The notes: a model not told the origin generated them from the sequence alone. 64,000 bases of DNA from Synchiropus splendidus (GCF_027744825.2 NW_026527055.1:1612001-1676000); one strand, 5' to 3'. Shown: positions 34,861 through 50,300, counted from the first letter of the stretch. A program made the numbers and translations.

Positions 34861-36211
34861 GTTATCAACATTTTTATGTTTGGCGTTCCGGAATCGACCT
34901 TATCTGAGGCTGAAAACGCGTTTTCCGCATTGTACCATAACTTTGCAGGGAAGCTTCAGAACATCGAATTTTCACCACCCACTATAGCAGAAATGGTCTT
35001 TCTCCTACTTGCACGTCAAATCTGAGCTGTCTGAAGTGTTTTTTCCAAAGTCATCAACATTTTTGTGTTTAGCGTTCTGGTACCCACCTTATATCAGGCT
35101 GAAGATGCGTTTTCTGCATTGTGCCATAACTTTGCAGGGAAGCTTCAGAACATGAAATTTTCACCTCCCACTATAGCAGAAAGGGTCTTTATAGTAGTGA
35201 CACTTCAAATCTAAGCTGTCTGAAGTGTTTTTCGAAAGTTATCAACATTTTTGTGTTTGTCGTTCCGGAATCGACCTTATCTCAGGCTGAAAACGCATTT
35301 TCTGCATTGTGCCATATATTCTAAGGGAAGGTTCAGAACATGAAATTTTCACCTCCCACTATAACAGAAAGGGTCTTTCTAGTAGTTTTACGTGAAACCT
35401 AACCTGTCTGAAGTGTTTTTCCAAAGTTATCAACATTTTTATGTTTGGCGTTCGGGAACCCACCTTATCTCAGGCTGAAAACTTGTTTTCTGCATTGTGC
35501 CATAATTTTGCAGGAAACTTCAAAATATGAAATTTTAACCTCCCACTATTGCAGAAAGGGTCTGTCTTGTAGTTGCACATCAAATCTAAGCTGTCTGAAG
35601 TGTTTTTACAAAGTTATCAACATTTTTGTGTTTGGTGTTCCGGAATCGACCTTATCTCAGGCTGAAAACGTGTTTTACGCATTGTGCCATAACTTTGCAT
35701 AAAGCTTCAGCACATGAAAATTTCACCTCCCACTATAGCAGAAAGGGTCATTCTAGTAGTTGCAGATCAAATTTAAGCTGTCTGAAATTTTTTCCAAAGT
35801 TATCAACATTTTTATGTTTGGCGTTACTGAAACCACCTTATCTCATTCTGAAAACGTGTTTTTTGCTTTGTGCCATAACTTTGCATGGAAGCATCAGAAT
35901 ATGAAATTTTCACCTCCCAGTATTGCAGAAAGAGTCTGTCTTGTAGTTGTACATCAAAACTAAGCTGTATGAAGTGTTTTTCCAATGTTATCAACATTTT
36001 TATGTTTGGCGTTCTGGAACCCACCTTATCTCAGTCTGAAAACGACTTTTCTGGATTGTGCCATAACTTTGCAGGGAAGCCTCAGAACATGAAATTTTCA
36101 CCTCCCACTATAGTAGAAAGGGTCTTTCTAGTAGTTGCACATCAAATCTAAGCTGTTTGAAGTGTTTTTCCAAAGTTATCAACATTTTTATGTTTGGCGT
36201 TCCGGAATCGA

Positions 36212-37348
36212 CCTTATCTCAGGCTGAAAACGCGTTTTACGCATTGTGCAATAACTTTCCAGGAAAGCTTCAGAACATCGAATTTTCACCACCCACTATA
36301 GCAGAAAGGGTCTTTCTAGTAATGGCTCATCAAAGCTAAGCTGTCTGAAGTGTTTTTCCAAACTTATCAACATTTTTATGTTTGGCGTTCTGGAACCCAC
36401 CTTATCTCAGGCTGAAAACGCATTTTCTGCATTGTGCCATAACTTTGCAGAGAAGCTTCAGAACATGAAATATTCACATGCCACTGTAGCAGAAAGGGTC
36501 TTTCTAGAAGTTGCACATCAAATCTGAGCTGTTTGAAGTGTTTTTCCAAGGTTATCAACATTTTTATGTTTGGCGTTCAGGAATCGACCTTATCTCAGGC
36601 TGAAAAGGCGATTTACGCATTCTGCCATAACTTTGCAGGGAATCTTCAGAACATGAAATTTTCGTATCCCACTATAGCAGAAAGGGTCTTTCTAGTAGTT
36701 GCACATCAAATCTAAGCTGTCTGAAGTGTTTTTCCAAAGTTATAAACATTTTTATGTTTGGCGTTACGGAATCGACCTTATCTCAGGCTGAATACGCGTT
36801 TTCTGCATTGTGCCATAACTTTGCGGAGAAGCTTCAGACCATGAAATTTTCACCTCCCACTACAGCAGAAAGGGTCTTTCTAGTAGTTGCGCATCAAATC
36901 TAAGCTGTTTGAAGTTTTTTTCCAAAGTTATCAACATTTTTATGTTTGGCGTTCCTGAATCGACCTTATCTCAGGCTGAAAACGGGTTTTCTGCATTGTG
37001 CCGTAAATTTGCAGGCAAGCTTCAGAACATGAAAATTTCAACTCCCACTACAGCAGAAAGGGTCTTTCTAGTCGTTGCACATCAAATCTAAGCTGTCTGA
37101 AGTGTTGTTCCAAAGTTATCATATTTTTTTGTTTGGCGTTCCGGAACCCTCCTTATCTCAGGCTGAAAACGCGTTTTCTGCATTGTGCCATAACTTTGCA
37201 GGGAAGCTTCAGAACATGAAATTTTCACCTCTCACTATAGCAGAAAGGGTCTTTCTAATAGTTGCACATCAAATCTAAGCTGTCTGAAGTGTTTTTCCAA
37301 AGTTATCAACATTTTTATGTTTGGCATTCCAGAATCGACCTTATCTCT
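36212..37348 (+). repeat. 6-monomer segment duplicated at 42,362-43,498
   Basis: The two segments match base for base over almost the whole length at an offset of 6,150. Markers include TAATGGCTCATCAAAGC, GAAATATTCACATGCC, AAAAGGCGATTTACG and TATCATATTTTTTTGTTTGG. A visible difference is ACGCATTTTCTGC here against ACGGATTTTCTGC in the copy. The copy joins the larger duplicated family after one additional monomer. Confidence 0.88.
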
Positions 37349-40300
37349 GGCTGAAAATGCGTTTTCTGCATTGTGATATAACTTTGCAGGGAAGCTTCAG
37401 AACATGAAATTTTCACATCCCACTATAGCTGAAAGGGTCTTTCTAGTAATTGCACATCAAATCTAAGCTGTCTGAAGTGTTTTTCCAAAGTTATCAACAT
37501 TCTTATGTTTGGCGTTCCGGAACCCACTTTAACTCAGGCTGAAAACGTGTTTTCTGCATTGTGCCATAACTTTGCAGTGAAGCCTCAGAACATGAAATTT
37601 TCACCTCCCACTATAGTAGAAAGGGTCTTTCTAGTAGTTGCACATCAAATCGAAGCTGTCTGAAGTGTTTTTCCAAAGTTATCAACATTTTTATGTTTGG
37701 CGTTCCGGAATCGACCTTATCTCAGGCTGATAACGCGTTTTCTGCATTGTGCCATAACTTTGCAGGGAAGCTTCAGAACATCAAATTTTCACCTCCCACT
37801 ATAGCAGAAAGGGTCTTTCTAGTAGTTGCACATCAAATCTAAGCGGTCTGAAGTGTTTTTCCAACATTATCTACATTATTATATTGCCGTTCCGGAATCG
37901 ACCTTATCTCAGGCTGAAAAGCCGTTTTCTGCATTGTGCCATAACTTTGGAGGGAAGCTTAAGAACATGAAATTTTCACCTCCCACTATAGCAGAAAGGG
38001 CCTTTCTAGTAGTTGCACATCAAATCGAAGCTGTCTGAAGTGTTTTTCCAAACTTATCAACATTTTTGTGTTTGGCGTTCCGGAACCCACCTTATCTCAG
38101 GCTGAAAACGCGTTTTCTGCATTGTGCCATAACTTTGCAGAGAAGCTTCAGAACATGAAATTTTCACCTCCCAGGACAACAGAAAGGGTGTTTCTAGCAG
38201 TTGCACATCAAATCTAAGTTGTCTGAAGTGTTTTTCCAAAGTTATCAACATTTTTATGTTTGGCGTTCCGGAATCGACCTTATCTCTGGCTCAAAATGCG
38301 TTTTCTGCATTGTACCATAACTTTGCAGAGAAGCTTCTGAACATTAAATTTAAACCTCCCACTATAGCACAAAGGGTCTTTCTTGTAGTTCCACATCAAA
38401 TCGAAGCTGTCTGAAGTGTTTTCCAAAGTTATCAACTTTTTTATGTTTGGCGTTCCGGAATCGACCTTATCTCAGGCTGAAAACGCGTTTTACGCATTGT
38501 GCCATAACTTTACAGGGAAGCTTCAGAACATGAAATTTTGACCTCCCACAATAGCAGAAATGGTCTTTCTAGTAGTTGCACATCAAATCTAAGCTGTCTG
38601 ATGTGTTTTTCCAAAGTTATCAACATTTTTATGTGTGGCGTTCCGGAACCAACCTTATCTCAGGCTGAAAACACGTTTTCTGCAACGTGCCATAACTTTA
38701 CAGGGAAGCTTCAGAACATGAAATGTTCACCTCCCACTATAGCAGAAAGGGTCTTTCTAGTAGTTGCACATCAAATCTAAGCTGTCTGAAGTGTTTTTCG
38801 AAAGTGATCAACATTTTTATGTTTGGCGTTCGGGAATCGACCTTATCTCAGGCTCAAAATGCGTTTTCTGCATTGTGCCATAACTTTGCAGAGAAGCTTC
38901 AGAACATGACATTTTCACCTCCTACTATAGCAGAAAGGGTCTTTCCAGTAGTTGCACATCAAATCTAAGCTGTCTGAAGTGTTTTTCCAAAGTTATCAAC
39001 ATTTTTATGTTTGGCGTTCCGGAATCGACCTTATCTCAGTCTGAAAACGCGTTTTACGCATTGTGCCATAACTTTACAGGGAAGCTTCAGAACATGAAAT
39101 TTTCACCTCCCACAATAGCAGAAAGGGTCTTTCTAGTAGTTGCACATCAAATCTAAGCTGTCTGAAATGTTTTTCAAAAGTTATCAACATTTTTATGTTT
39201 GGCGTTCCAGAACCAACCTTATCTCAGGCTGAAAACACGTTTTCTGCAACGTGCCATAACTTTACAGGGAAGCTTCAGAACATGAAATGTTCACCTCCCA
39301 CTATAGCAGAAAGGGTCTTTCTAGTAGTTACTCATCAAATCTAAGCTGTCTGAAGTGTTTTTCGAAAGTTATCAACATTTTTTATGTTTGGCGTTCCGGA
39401 ATCGACCTTATCTCAGTCTGAAAACGCGTTGTCTGCATTGTGCCATAACTTTGCATGAAAGCTTCCGAACATGAAATTTAACCTCCCGCTATAGCAGAAA
39501 GGGTCTTTTTAGTAGTTGCACATCAAATCTAAGCTGTCTGAAGTGTTTTTCCAAAGTTATCAACACTTTTATGTTTGGCGTTCCGGAATCGACCTTATCT
39601 CAGTCTCAAAATGCGTTTTCTGCATTGTGCCATAACTTTACAGGGAAGCTTCAGACCATGAAATGTTCACCTCCCACTACAACAAAAAGGGTGTTTGTAG
39701 CAGTTGCACAACAAATCTAAGCTGTCTGAAGTGTTTTTCCAAAAATCGTTTTCTGCATTGTGCCATAACTTTGCAGGTAAGCTTCAGAACATGAAATTTT
39801 GACCTCCCACTATAGCAGAAAGGGTCTTTTTAGTAGTTGCGCAACAAATCTAAGCTGTCTGAAGTGTTTTTCAAAAGATATCAACATTTTTATGTTTAGC
39901 GTTCCGGAATCGACCTTATCTCAGGATGAAAAATCGTTTTCTGCATTGTGCCATAACTTTGCAGGTAAGCTTCAGAACATAAAATTTTGACCTCCCACAA
40001 TAGCAGAAAGGGTCTTTCTAGTAGTTGCACATCAAATCTAAGCTGTCTGAACTGTTTTTCGAAAGTTATCAACATTTTTATGTTTGGCGTACCGGAATCG
40101 ACCTTATCTCAGGCTGAAAACGCGTTTTACGCATTGTACCATAACTTCGCATGAAAGCTTCCGAACATGAAATTTTAACCTCACACTATAGCAGAAAGGG
40201 TCTTTCTAGTACTTGCACATCAAATCTAAGCTGTCTGAAGTGTTTTTCCAAAGTTATCAACAATTTTATGTTTGGCGTTCTGGAACCCACCTTATTTCAG

Positions 40301-42380
40301 GCTGAAAACGCGTGCGTTTTCTCCATTCTGCCATAACTTTGCAGGGAAGCTTCAGAACATTAAATTTTCACCTCCCACGTTAGCAGAAAGAGTCTTTCTA
40401 GTAGTTGCACATCATATCTAAGCTGTCTGAAGTGTTTTTACAAAGTTATCAACATTTTTATGTTTGGCGTTCCGGAACCCACCTTATCTCAGGCTCAAAA
40501 CGTGTTTTCTGCATTGTGCCATAACTTTGCAGGGAAGCTTCAGAACATGAAATTTTCAGCTGCCGCTATAGCAGAAATGGTCTTTCTAGTAGTTGCACAT
40601 CAAATCTAAGCTGTCTGAAGTGTTTTTCCAAAGTTATCAACATTTTTACGTTTGGCGTTCCGGAATCGACCTTATCTCAGGCTAAAAACGCGTTTTCTGC
40701 ATTGTGCCATAACTTTGCAGGGAAGCTTCAGAACATGAAATTATCACCACCCACTATAGCAGAAAGGGTCTTTCTAGCAGTTGCACATGAAATCTAAGCT
40801 GTCTGAAACGTTTTTCCAAAGTTATCAACATTTTTATTTTTGGTGTTGCGGAACCCACGTTATCTCAGGCTGAAAACGAGTTTTCTGCCTTGTGCCATAA
40901 CTTCTAAGGGAAGCTTCAGAACATGAAATTTTCACATCCCACTATAGCAGAAAGGGTCTTTCTAGTAGTTGCACATCAAATCTAAGCTGTCTGAAGTGTT
41001 TTTCCAAAGTTATCAACATTTTTATGGTTGGCGTTCCGGAACCCACCTTATCGCAGGCTGAAAACGTGTTTTCTGCATTGTGCCATAACTTTGCAGGGAA
41101 GCTTCAGAACATGGAATTTTCACCACCCACTATATCAGAAAGGGTCTTTCTAGTAGTTGCGCATCAAATCTAGGCTGTCTGAAGTGATTTTCCAAAGTTA
41201 TCAACATTTTTATGTTTGGCGTTCCGGAACCCACCATATGTCTGACTGAAAACGCCTTTTCTGCATTGTGCTATAACTTTGCAGGGAAGCTTCAGAACAT
41301 GAAATTTTCACCTCCCACTAAAGCAGAAAGGGTCTTTCCAGTAGTTGCACATCAAATTTCGGCTGTCTGAAGTGTTTTTACAAAGTTATCAACATTTTTA
41401 TGTTTGGCGTTCCGGAATCGACCTTATCTCTGGCTGAAAACGCGTTTTCTGCATTGCGCCATAAATTTGCAGGGAAGCTTCAGAACATGAAATTTTCACA
41501 TCCCACTATAACAGAAAGGGTCTTTCTAGTAGTTGTACAACAATATAAGCTGTCTGAAGTGTTTTTCCAAAGTCATCAACATTTTTATGTTTGGCGTTCC
41601 GGAACTCACCTTATCTCAGACTGAAAACGCCTTTTCTGCATTGTGCTATAACTTTGCAGGGAAGCTTCAGAACATGAAATTTTTACATCCCATTATAGCA
41701 GAAAGGGTGTTTCTAGTAGTTGCACACCAAATCTAAGCTGTCTGAATTGTTTTTCCAAAGTTATAAACATTTTTTATTTTTGGCTTTACGGAATCGACCT
41801 TATCTCAGGCTGAAAACGCGTTTTACGTATTGTGCCATAACTTTGCAGGGAAGCTTCAGAACATGACATTTGCACCCCCCACTATAGCAGAAAGGGTCTT
41901 TCTAGTAGTTGCACATCTTATCTAAGCTGTCTGCAGTGTTTTTCCAAAGTTACCTACATTTTTATCTTTGGCGTTCCGGTATCGACCTTATCTCAGGCTG
42001 AAAATGCGTTTTCTGCATTGTGCCATGACTTTGCAGGGAAGCGTCAGAAGATGAAATTTTTACCTCCCACTATAGCAGAAAGGGTCTCTCTTGTAGTTAA
42101 ACATCTAATCTAAGCTGTCTGAAGTGTTTTTCCAAAGTTATTAACAATTTTATGTTTGGCGTTCCGGAATCGACCTTATTTCAGGCTGAAAACGTGCTTT
42201 ACGCATTGCGCCATAACTTTTCAGGGAAGCTTCAGAACATCGAATTTTCACCACCCACCATATCAGAAAGTGTCTTTCTAGTACTTGCACATCAAATCTA
42301 AGCTGTCTGAAGTGTTTTTCCAAAGTTATCAACACTTTTATGTTTGGCGTTCCGAAACTCACCTTATCTCAGGCTGAAAA
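37345..42380 (+). repeat. 5-kb satellite block, copy 1 of a large duplicated family
   Basis: This block matches 47,390-52,425 at an offset of 10,045, and its first 3.7 kb also match 43,683-47,350 at an offset of 6,338. It carries unique markers: a monomer shortened by about 54 bases at about 39,741, GCGTGCGTTTTCTCCATTC at about 40,311, CCAGGACAACAGAAAGG, and TTATTATATTGCCGTTCC. Observed differences between copies are rare single bases, such as TTATCTACATTATT against TTATCAACATTATT. Confidence 0.93.
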
Positions 42381-43682
42381 CGCGTTTTACGCATTGTGCA
42401 ATAACTTTCCAGGAAAGCTTCAGAACATCGAATTTTCACCACCCACTATAGCAGAAAGGGTCTTTCTAGTAATGGCTCATCAAAGCTAAGCTGTCTGAAG
42501 TGTTTTTCCAAACTTATCAACATTTTTATGTTTGGCGTTCTGGAACCCACCTTATCTCAGGCTGAAAACGGATTTTCTGCATTGTGCCATAACTTTGCAG
42601 AGAAGCTTCAGAACATGAAATATTCACATGCCACTGTAGCAGAAAGGGTCTTTCTAGAAGTTGCACATCAAATCTGAGCTGTTTGAAGTGTTTTTCCAAG
42701 GTTATCAACATTTTTATGTTTGGCGTTCAGGAATCGACCTTATCTCAGGCTGAAAAGGCGATTTACGCATTCTGCCATAACTTTGCAGGGAATCTTCAGA
42801 ACATGAAATTTTCGTATCCCACTATAGCAGAAAGGGTCTTTCTAGTAGTTGCACATCAAATCTAAGCTGTCTGAAGTGTTTTTCCAAAGTTATAAACATT
42901 TTTATGTTTGGCGTTACGGAATCGACCTTATCTCAGGCTGAATACGCGTTTTCTGCATTGTGCCATAACTTTGCGGAGAAGCTTCAGACCATGAAATTTT
43001 CACCTCCCACTACAGCAGAAAGGGTCTTTCTAGTAGTTGCGCATCAAATCTAAGCTGTTTGAAGTTTTTTTCCAAAGTTATCAACATTTTTATGTTTGGC
43101 GTTCCTGAATCGACCTTATCTCAGGCTGAAAACGGGTTTTCTGCATTGTGCCGTAAATTTGCAGGCAAGCTTCAGAACATGAAAATTTCAACTCCCACTA
43201 CAGCAGAAAGGGTCTTTCTAGTCGTTGCACATCAAATCTAAGCTGTCTGAAGTGTTGTTCCAAAGTTATCATATTTTTTTGTTTGGCGTTCCGGAACCCT
43301 CCTTATCTCAGGCTGAAAACGCGTTTTCTGCATTGTGCCATAACTTTGCAGGGAAGCTTCAGAACATGAAATTTTCACCTCTCACTATAGCAGAAAGGGT
43401 CTTTCTAATAGTTGCACATCAAATCTAAGCTGTCTGAAGTGTTTTTCCAAAGTTATCAACATTTTTATGTTTGGCATTCCAGAATCGACCTTATCTCTGG
43501 CTCAAAATGCGTTTTCTGCATTGTACCATAACTTTGCAGAGAAGCTTCTGAACATTAAATTTAAACCTCCCACTATAGCACAAAGGGTCTTTCTAATAGT
43601 TGCACATCAAATCTAAGCTGTCTGAAGTGTTTTTCCAAAGTTATCAACTTTTTTATGTTTGGCGTTCCGGAATCGACCTTAT

Positions 43683-46600
43683 CTCTGGCTGAAAATGCGT
43701 TTTCTGCATTGTGATATAACTTTGCAGGGAAGCTTCAGAACATGAAATTTTCACATCCCACTATAGCTGAAAGGGTCTTTCTAGTAATTGCACATCAAAT
43801 CTAAGCTGTCTGAAGTGTTTTTCCAAAGTTATCAACATTCTTATGTTTGGCGTTCCGGAACCCACTTTATCTCAGGCTGAAAACGTGTTTTGTGCATTGT
43901 GCCATAACTTTGCAGTGAAGCCTCAGAACATGAAATTTTCACCTCCCACTATAGTAGAAAGGGTCTTTCTAGTAGTTGCACATCAAATCGAAGCTGTCTG
44001 AAGTGTTTTTCCAAAGTTATCAACATTTTTATGTTTGGCGTTCCGGAATCGACCTTATCTCAGGCTGATAACGCGTTTTCTGCATTGTGCCATAACTTTG
44101 CAGGGAAGCTTCAGAACATCAAATTTTCACCTCCCACTATAGCAGAAAGGGTCTTTCTAGTAGTTGCACATCAAATCTAAGCGGTCTGAAGTGTTTTTCC
44201 AACATTATCAACATTATTATATTGCCGTTCCGGAATCGACCTTATCTCAGGCTGAAAAGCCGTTTTCTGCATTGTGCCATAACTTTGGAGGGAAGCTTAA
44301 GAACATGAAATTTTCACCTCCCACTATAGCAGAAAGGGCCTTTCTAGTAGTTGCACATCAAATCGAAGCTGTCTGAAGTGTTTTTCCAAACTTATCAACA
44401 TTTTTGTGTTTGGCGTTCCGGAACCCACCTTATCTCAGGCTGAAAACGCGTTTTCTGCATTGTGCCATAACTTTGCAGAGAAGCTTCAGAACATGAAATT
44501 TTCACCTCCCAGGACAACAGAAAGGGTGTTTCTAGCAGTTGCACATCAAATCTAAGTTGTCTGAAGTGTTTTTCCAAAGTTATCAACATTTTTATGTTTG
44601 GCGTTCCGGAATCGACCTTATCTCTGGCTCAAAATGCGTTTTCTGCATTGTACCATAACTTTGCAGAGAAGCTTCTGAACATTAAATTTAAACCTCCCAC
44701 TATAGCACAAAGGGTCTTTCTTGTAGTTCCACATCAAATCGAAGCTGTCTGAAGTGTTTTCCAAAGTTATCAACTTTTTTATGTTTGGCGTTCCGGAATC
44801 GACCTTATCTCAGGCTGAAAACGCGTTTTACGCATTGTGCCATAACTTTACAGGGAAGCTTCAGAACATGAAATTTTGACCTCCCACAATAGCAGAAATG
44901 GTCTTTCTAGTAGTTGCACATCAAATCTAAGCTGTCTGATGTGTTTTTCCAAAGTTATCAACATTTTTATGTGTGGCGTTCCGGAACCAACCTTATCTCA
45001 GGCTGAAAACACGTTTTCTGCAACGTGCCATAACTTTACAGGGAAGCTTCAGAACATGAAATGTTCACCTCCCACTATAGCAGAAAGGGTCTTTCTAGTA
45101 GTTGCACATCAAATCTAAGCTGTCTGAAGTGTTTTTCGAAAGTGATCAACATTTTTATGTTTGGCGTTCGGGAATCGACCTTATCTCAGGCTCAAAATGC
45201 GTTTTCTGCATTGTGCCATAACTTTGCAGAGAAGCTTCAGAACATGACATTTTCACCTCCTACTATAGCAGAAAGGGTCTTTCCAGTAGTTGCACATCAA
45301 ATCTAAGCTGTCTGAAGTGTTTTTCCAAAGTTATCAACATTTTTATGTTTGGCGTTCCGGAATCGACCTTATCTCAGGCTGAAAACGCGTTTTACGCATT
45401 GTGCCATAACTTTACAGGGAAGCTTCAGAACATGAAATTTTCACCTCCCACAATAGCAGAAAGGGTCTTTCTAGTAGTTGCACATCAAATCTAAGCTGTC
45501 TGAAATGTTTTTCAAAAGTTATCAACATTTTTATGTTTGGCGTTCCAGAACCAACCTTATCTCAGGCTGAAAACACGTTTTCTGCAACGTGCCATAACTT
45601 TACAGGGAAGCTTCAGAACATGAAATGTTCACCTCCCACTATAGCAGAAAGGGTCTTTCTAGTAGTTACTCATCAAATCTAAGCTGTCTGAAGTGTTTTT
45701 CGAAAGTTATCAACATTTTTTATGTTTGGCGTTCCGGAATCGACCTTATCTCAGTCTGAAAACGCGTTGTCTGCATTGTGCCATAACTTTGCATGAAAGC
45801 TTCCGAACATGAAATTTAACCTCCCGCTATAGCAGAAAGGGTCTTTTTAGTAGTTGCACATCAAATCTAAGCTGTCTGAAGTGTTTTTCCAAAGTTATCA
45901 ACACTTTTATGTTTGGCGTTCCGGAATCGACCTTATCTCAGTCTCAAAATGCGTTTTCTGCATTGTGCCATAACTTTACAGGGAAGCTTCAGACCATGAA
46001 ATGTTCACCTCCCACTACAACAAAAAGGGTGTTTGTAGCAGTTGCACAACAAATCTAAGCTGTCTGAAGTGTTTTTCCAAAAATCGTTTTCTGCATTGTG
46101 CCATAACTTTGCAGGTAAGCTTCAGAACATGAAATTTTGACCTCCCACTATAGCAGAAAGGGTCTTTTTAGTAGTTGCGCAACAAATCTAAGCTGTCTGA
46201 AGTGTTTTTCAAAAGATATCAACATTTTTATGTTTAGCGTTCCGGAATCGACCTTATCTCAGGATGAAAAATCGTTTTCTGCATTGTGCCATAACTTTGC
46301 AGGTAAGCTTCAGAACATAAAATTTTGACCTCCCACAATAGCAGAAAGGGTCTTTCTAGTAGTTGCACATCAAATCTAAGCTGTCTGAACTGTTTTTCGA
46401 AAGTTATCAACATTTTTATGTTTGGCGTACCGGAATCGACCTTATCTCAGGCTGAAAACGCGTTTTACGCATTGTACCATAACTTTGCATGAAAGCTTCC
46501 GAACATGAAATTTTAACCTCACACTATAGCAGAAAGGGTCTTTCTAGTACTTGCACATCAAATCTAAGCTGTCTGAAGTGTTTTTCCAAAGTTATCAACA

Positions 46601-47350
46601 ATTTTATGTTTGGCGTTCTGGAACCCACCTTATTTCAGGCTGAAAACGCGTGCGTTTTCTCCATTCTGCCATAACTTTGCAGGGAAGCTTCAGAACATTA
46701 AATTTTCACCTCCCACGTTAGCAGAAAGAGTCTTTCTAGTAGTTGCACATCATATCTAAGCTGTCTGAAGTGTTTTTACAAAGTTATCAACATTTTTATG
46801 TTTGGCGTTCCGGAACCCACCTTATCTCAGGCTCAAAACGTGTTTTCTGCATTGTGCCATAACTTTGCAGGGAAGCTTCAGAACATGAAATTTTCAGCTG
46901 CCGCTATAGCAGAAATGGTCTTTCTAGTAGTTGCACATCAAATCTAAGCTGTCTGAAGTGTTTTTCCAAAGTTATCAACATTTTTACGTTTGGCGTTCCG
47001 GAATCGACCTTATCTCAGGCTAAAAACGCGTTTTCTGCATTGTGCCATAACTTTGCAGGGAAGCTTCAGAACATGAAATTATCACCACCCACTATAGCAG
47101 AAAGGGTCTTTCTAGCAGTTGCACATGAAATCTAAGCTGTCTGAAACGTTTTTCCAAAGTTATCAACATTTTTATTTTTGGTGTTGCGGAACCCACGTTA
47201 TCTCAGGCTGAAAACGAGTTTTCTGCCTTGTGCCATAACTTCTAAGGGAAGCTTCAGAACATGAAATTTTCACATCCCACTATAGCAGAAAGGGTCTTTC
47301 TAGTAGTTGCACATCAAATCTAAGCTGTCTGAAGTGTTTTTCCAAAGTTA
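43683..47350 (+). repeat. Copy 2 of the large satellite block
   Basis: Almost identical to 37,345-41,012. It ends abruptly at about 47,350, where a further copy starts at the equivalent of 43,644. Copies 2 and 3 are thus joined head to tail with a unit of 3,707 bp (19 full monomers plus the shortened one). The shortened monomer is at about 46,079. Confidence 0.93.
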
Positions 47351-50300
47351 TCAACTTTTTTATGTTTGGCGTTCCGGAATCGACCTTATCTCTGGCTGAA
47401 AATGCGTTTTCTGCATTGTGATATAACTTTGCAGGGAAGCTTCAGAACATGAAATTTTCACATCCCACTATAGCTGAAAGGGTCTTTCTAGTAATTGCAC
47501 ATCAAATCTAAGCTGTCTGAAGTGTTTTTCCAAAGTTATCAACATTCTTATGTTTGGCGTTCCGGAACCCACTTTATCTCAGGCTGAAAACGTGTTTTCT
47601 GCATTGTGCCATAACTTTGCAGTGAAGCCTCAGAACATGAAATTTTCACCTCCCACTATAGTAGAAAGGGTCTTTCTAGTAGTTGCACATCAAATCGAAG
47701 CTGTCTGAAGTGTTTTTCCAAAGTTATCAACATTTTTATGTTTGGCGTTCCGGAATCGACCTTATCTCAGGCTGATAACGCGTTTTCTGCATTGTGCCAT
47801 AACTTTGCAGGGAAGCTTCAGAACATCAAATTTTCACCTCCCACTATAGCAGAAAGGGTCTTTCTAGTAGTTGCACATCAAATCTAAGCGGTCTGAAGTG
47901 TTTTTCCAACATTATCAACATTATTATATTGCCGTTCCGGAATCGACCTTATCTCAGGCTGAAAAGCCGTTTTCTGCATTGTGCCATAACTTTGGAGGGA
48001 AGCTTAAGAACATGAAATTTTCACCTCCCACTATAGCAGAAAGGGCCTTTCTAGTAGTTGCACATCAAATCGAAGCTGTCTGAAGTGTTTTTCCAAACTT
48101 ATCAACATTTTTGTGTTTGGCGTTCCGGAACCCACCTTATCTCAGGCTGAAAACGCGTTTTCTGCATTGTGCCATAACTTTGCAGAGAAGCTTCAGAACA
48201 TGAAATTTTCACCTCCCAGGACAACAGAAAGGGTGTTTCTAGCAGTTGCACATCAAATCTAAGTTGTCTGAAGTGTTTTTCCAAAGTTATCAACATTTTT
48301 ATGTTTGGCGTTCCGGAATCGACCTTATCTCTGGCTCAAAATGCGTTTTCTGCATTGTACCATAACTTTGCAGAGAAGCTTCTGAACATTAAATTTAAAC
48401 CTCCCACTATAGCACAAAGGGTCTTTCTTGTAGTTCCACATCAAATCGAAGCTGTCTGAAGTGTTTTCCAAAGTTATCAACTTTTTTATGTTTGGCGTTC
48501 CGGAATCGACCTTATCTCAGGCTGAAAACGCGTTTTACGCATTGTGCCATAACTTTACAGGGAAGCTTCAGAACATGAAATTTTGACCTCCCACAATAGC
48601 AGAAATGGTCTTTCTAGTAGTTGCACATCAAATCTAAGCTGTCTGATGTGTTTTTCCAAAGTTATCAACATTTTTATGTGTGGCGTTCCGGAACCAACCT
48701 TATCTCAGGCTGAAAACACGTTTTCTGCAACGTGCCATAACTTTACAGGGAAGCTTCAGAACATGAAATGTTCACCTCCCACTATAGCAGAAAGGGTCTT
48801 TCTAGTAGTTGCACATCAAATCTAAGCTGTCTGAAGTGTTTTTCGAAAGTGATCAACATTTTTATGTTTGGCGTTCGGGAATCGACCTTATCTCAGGCTC
48901 AAAATGCGTTTTCTGCATTGTGCCATAACTTTGCAGAGAAGCTTCAGAACATGACATTTTCACCTCCTACTATAGCAGAAAGGGTCTTTCCAGTAGTTGC
49001 ACATCAAATCTAAGCTGTCTGAAGTGTTTTTCCAAAGTTATCAACATTTTTATGTTTGGCGTTCCGGAATCGACCTTATCTCAGGCTGAAAACGCGTTTT
49101 ACGCATTGTGCCATAACTTTACAGGGAAGCTTCAGAACATGAAATTTTCACCTCCCACAATAGCAGAAAGGGTCTTTCTAGTAGTTGCACATCAAATCTA
49201 AGCTGTCTGAAATGTTTTTCAAAAGTTATCAACATTTTTATGTTTGGCGTTCCAGAACCAACCTTATCTCAGGCTGAAAACACGTTTTCTGCAACGTGCC
49301 ATAACTTTACAGGGAAGCTTCAGAACATGAAATGTTCACCTCCCACTATAGCAGAAAGGGTCTTTCTAGTAGTTACTCATCAAATCTAAGCTGTCTGAAG
49401 TGTTTTTCGAAAGTTATCAACATTTTTTATGTTTGGCGTTCCGGAATCGACCTTATCTCAGTCTGAAAACGCGTTGTCTGCATTGTGCCATAACTTTGCA
49501 TGAAAGCTTCCGAACATGAAATTTAACCTCCCGCTATAGCAGAAAGGGTCTTTTTAGTAGTTGCACATCAAATCTAAGCTGTCTGAAGTGTTTTTCCAAA
49601 GTTATCAACACTTTTATGTTTGGCGTTCCGGAATCGACCTTATCTCAGTCTCAAAATGCGTTTTCTGCATTGTGCCATAACTTTACAGGGAAGCTTCAGA
49701 CCATGAAATGTTCACCTCCCACTACAACAAAAAGGGTGTTTGTAGCAGTTGCACAACAAATCTAAGCTGTCTGAAGTGTTTTTCCAAAAATCGTTTTCTG
49801 CATTGTGCCATAACTTTGCAGGTAAGCTTCAGAACATGAAATTTTGACCTCCCACTATAGCAGAAAGGGTCTTTTTAGTAGTTGCGCAACAAATCTAAGC
49901 TGTCTGAAGTGTTTTTCAAAAGATATCAACATTTTTATGTTTAGCGTTCCGGAATCGACCTTATCTCAGGATGAAAAATCGTTTTCTGCATTGTGCCATA
50001 ACTTTGCAGGTAAGCTTCAGAACATAAAATTTTGACCTCCCACAATAGCAGAAAGGGTCTTTCTAGTAGTTGCACATCAAATCTAAGCTGTCTGAACTGT
50101 TTTTCGAAAGTTATCAACATTTTTATGTTTGGCGTACCGGAATCGACCTTATCTCAGGCTGAAAACGCGTTTTACGCATTGTACCATAACTTTGCATGAA
50201 AGCTTCCGAACATGAAATTTTAACCTCACACTATAGCAGAAAGGGTCTTTCTAGTACTTGCACATCAAATCTAAGCTGTCTGAAGTGTTTTTCCAAAGTT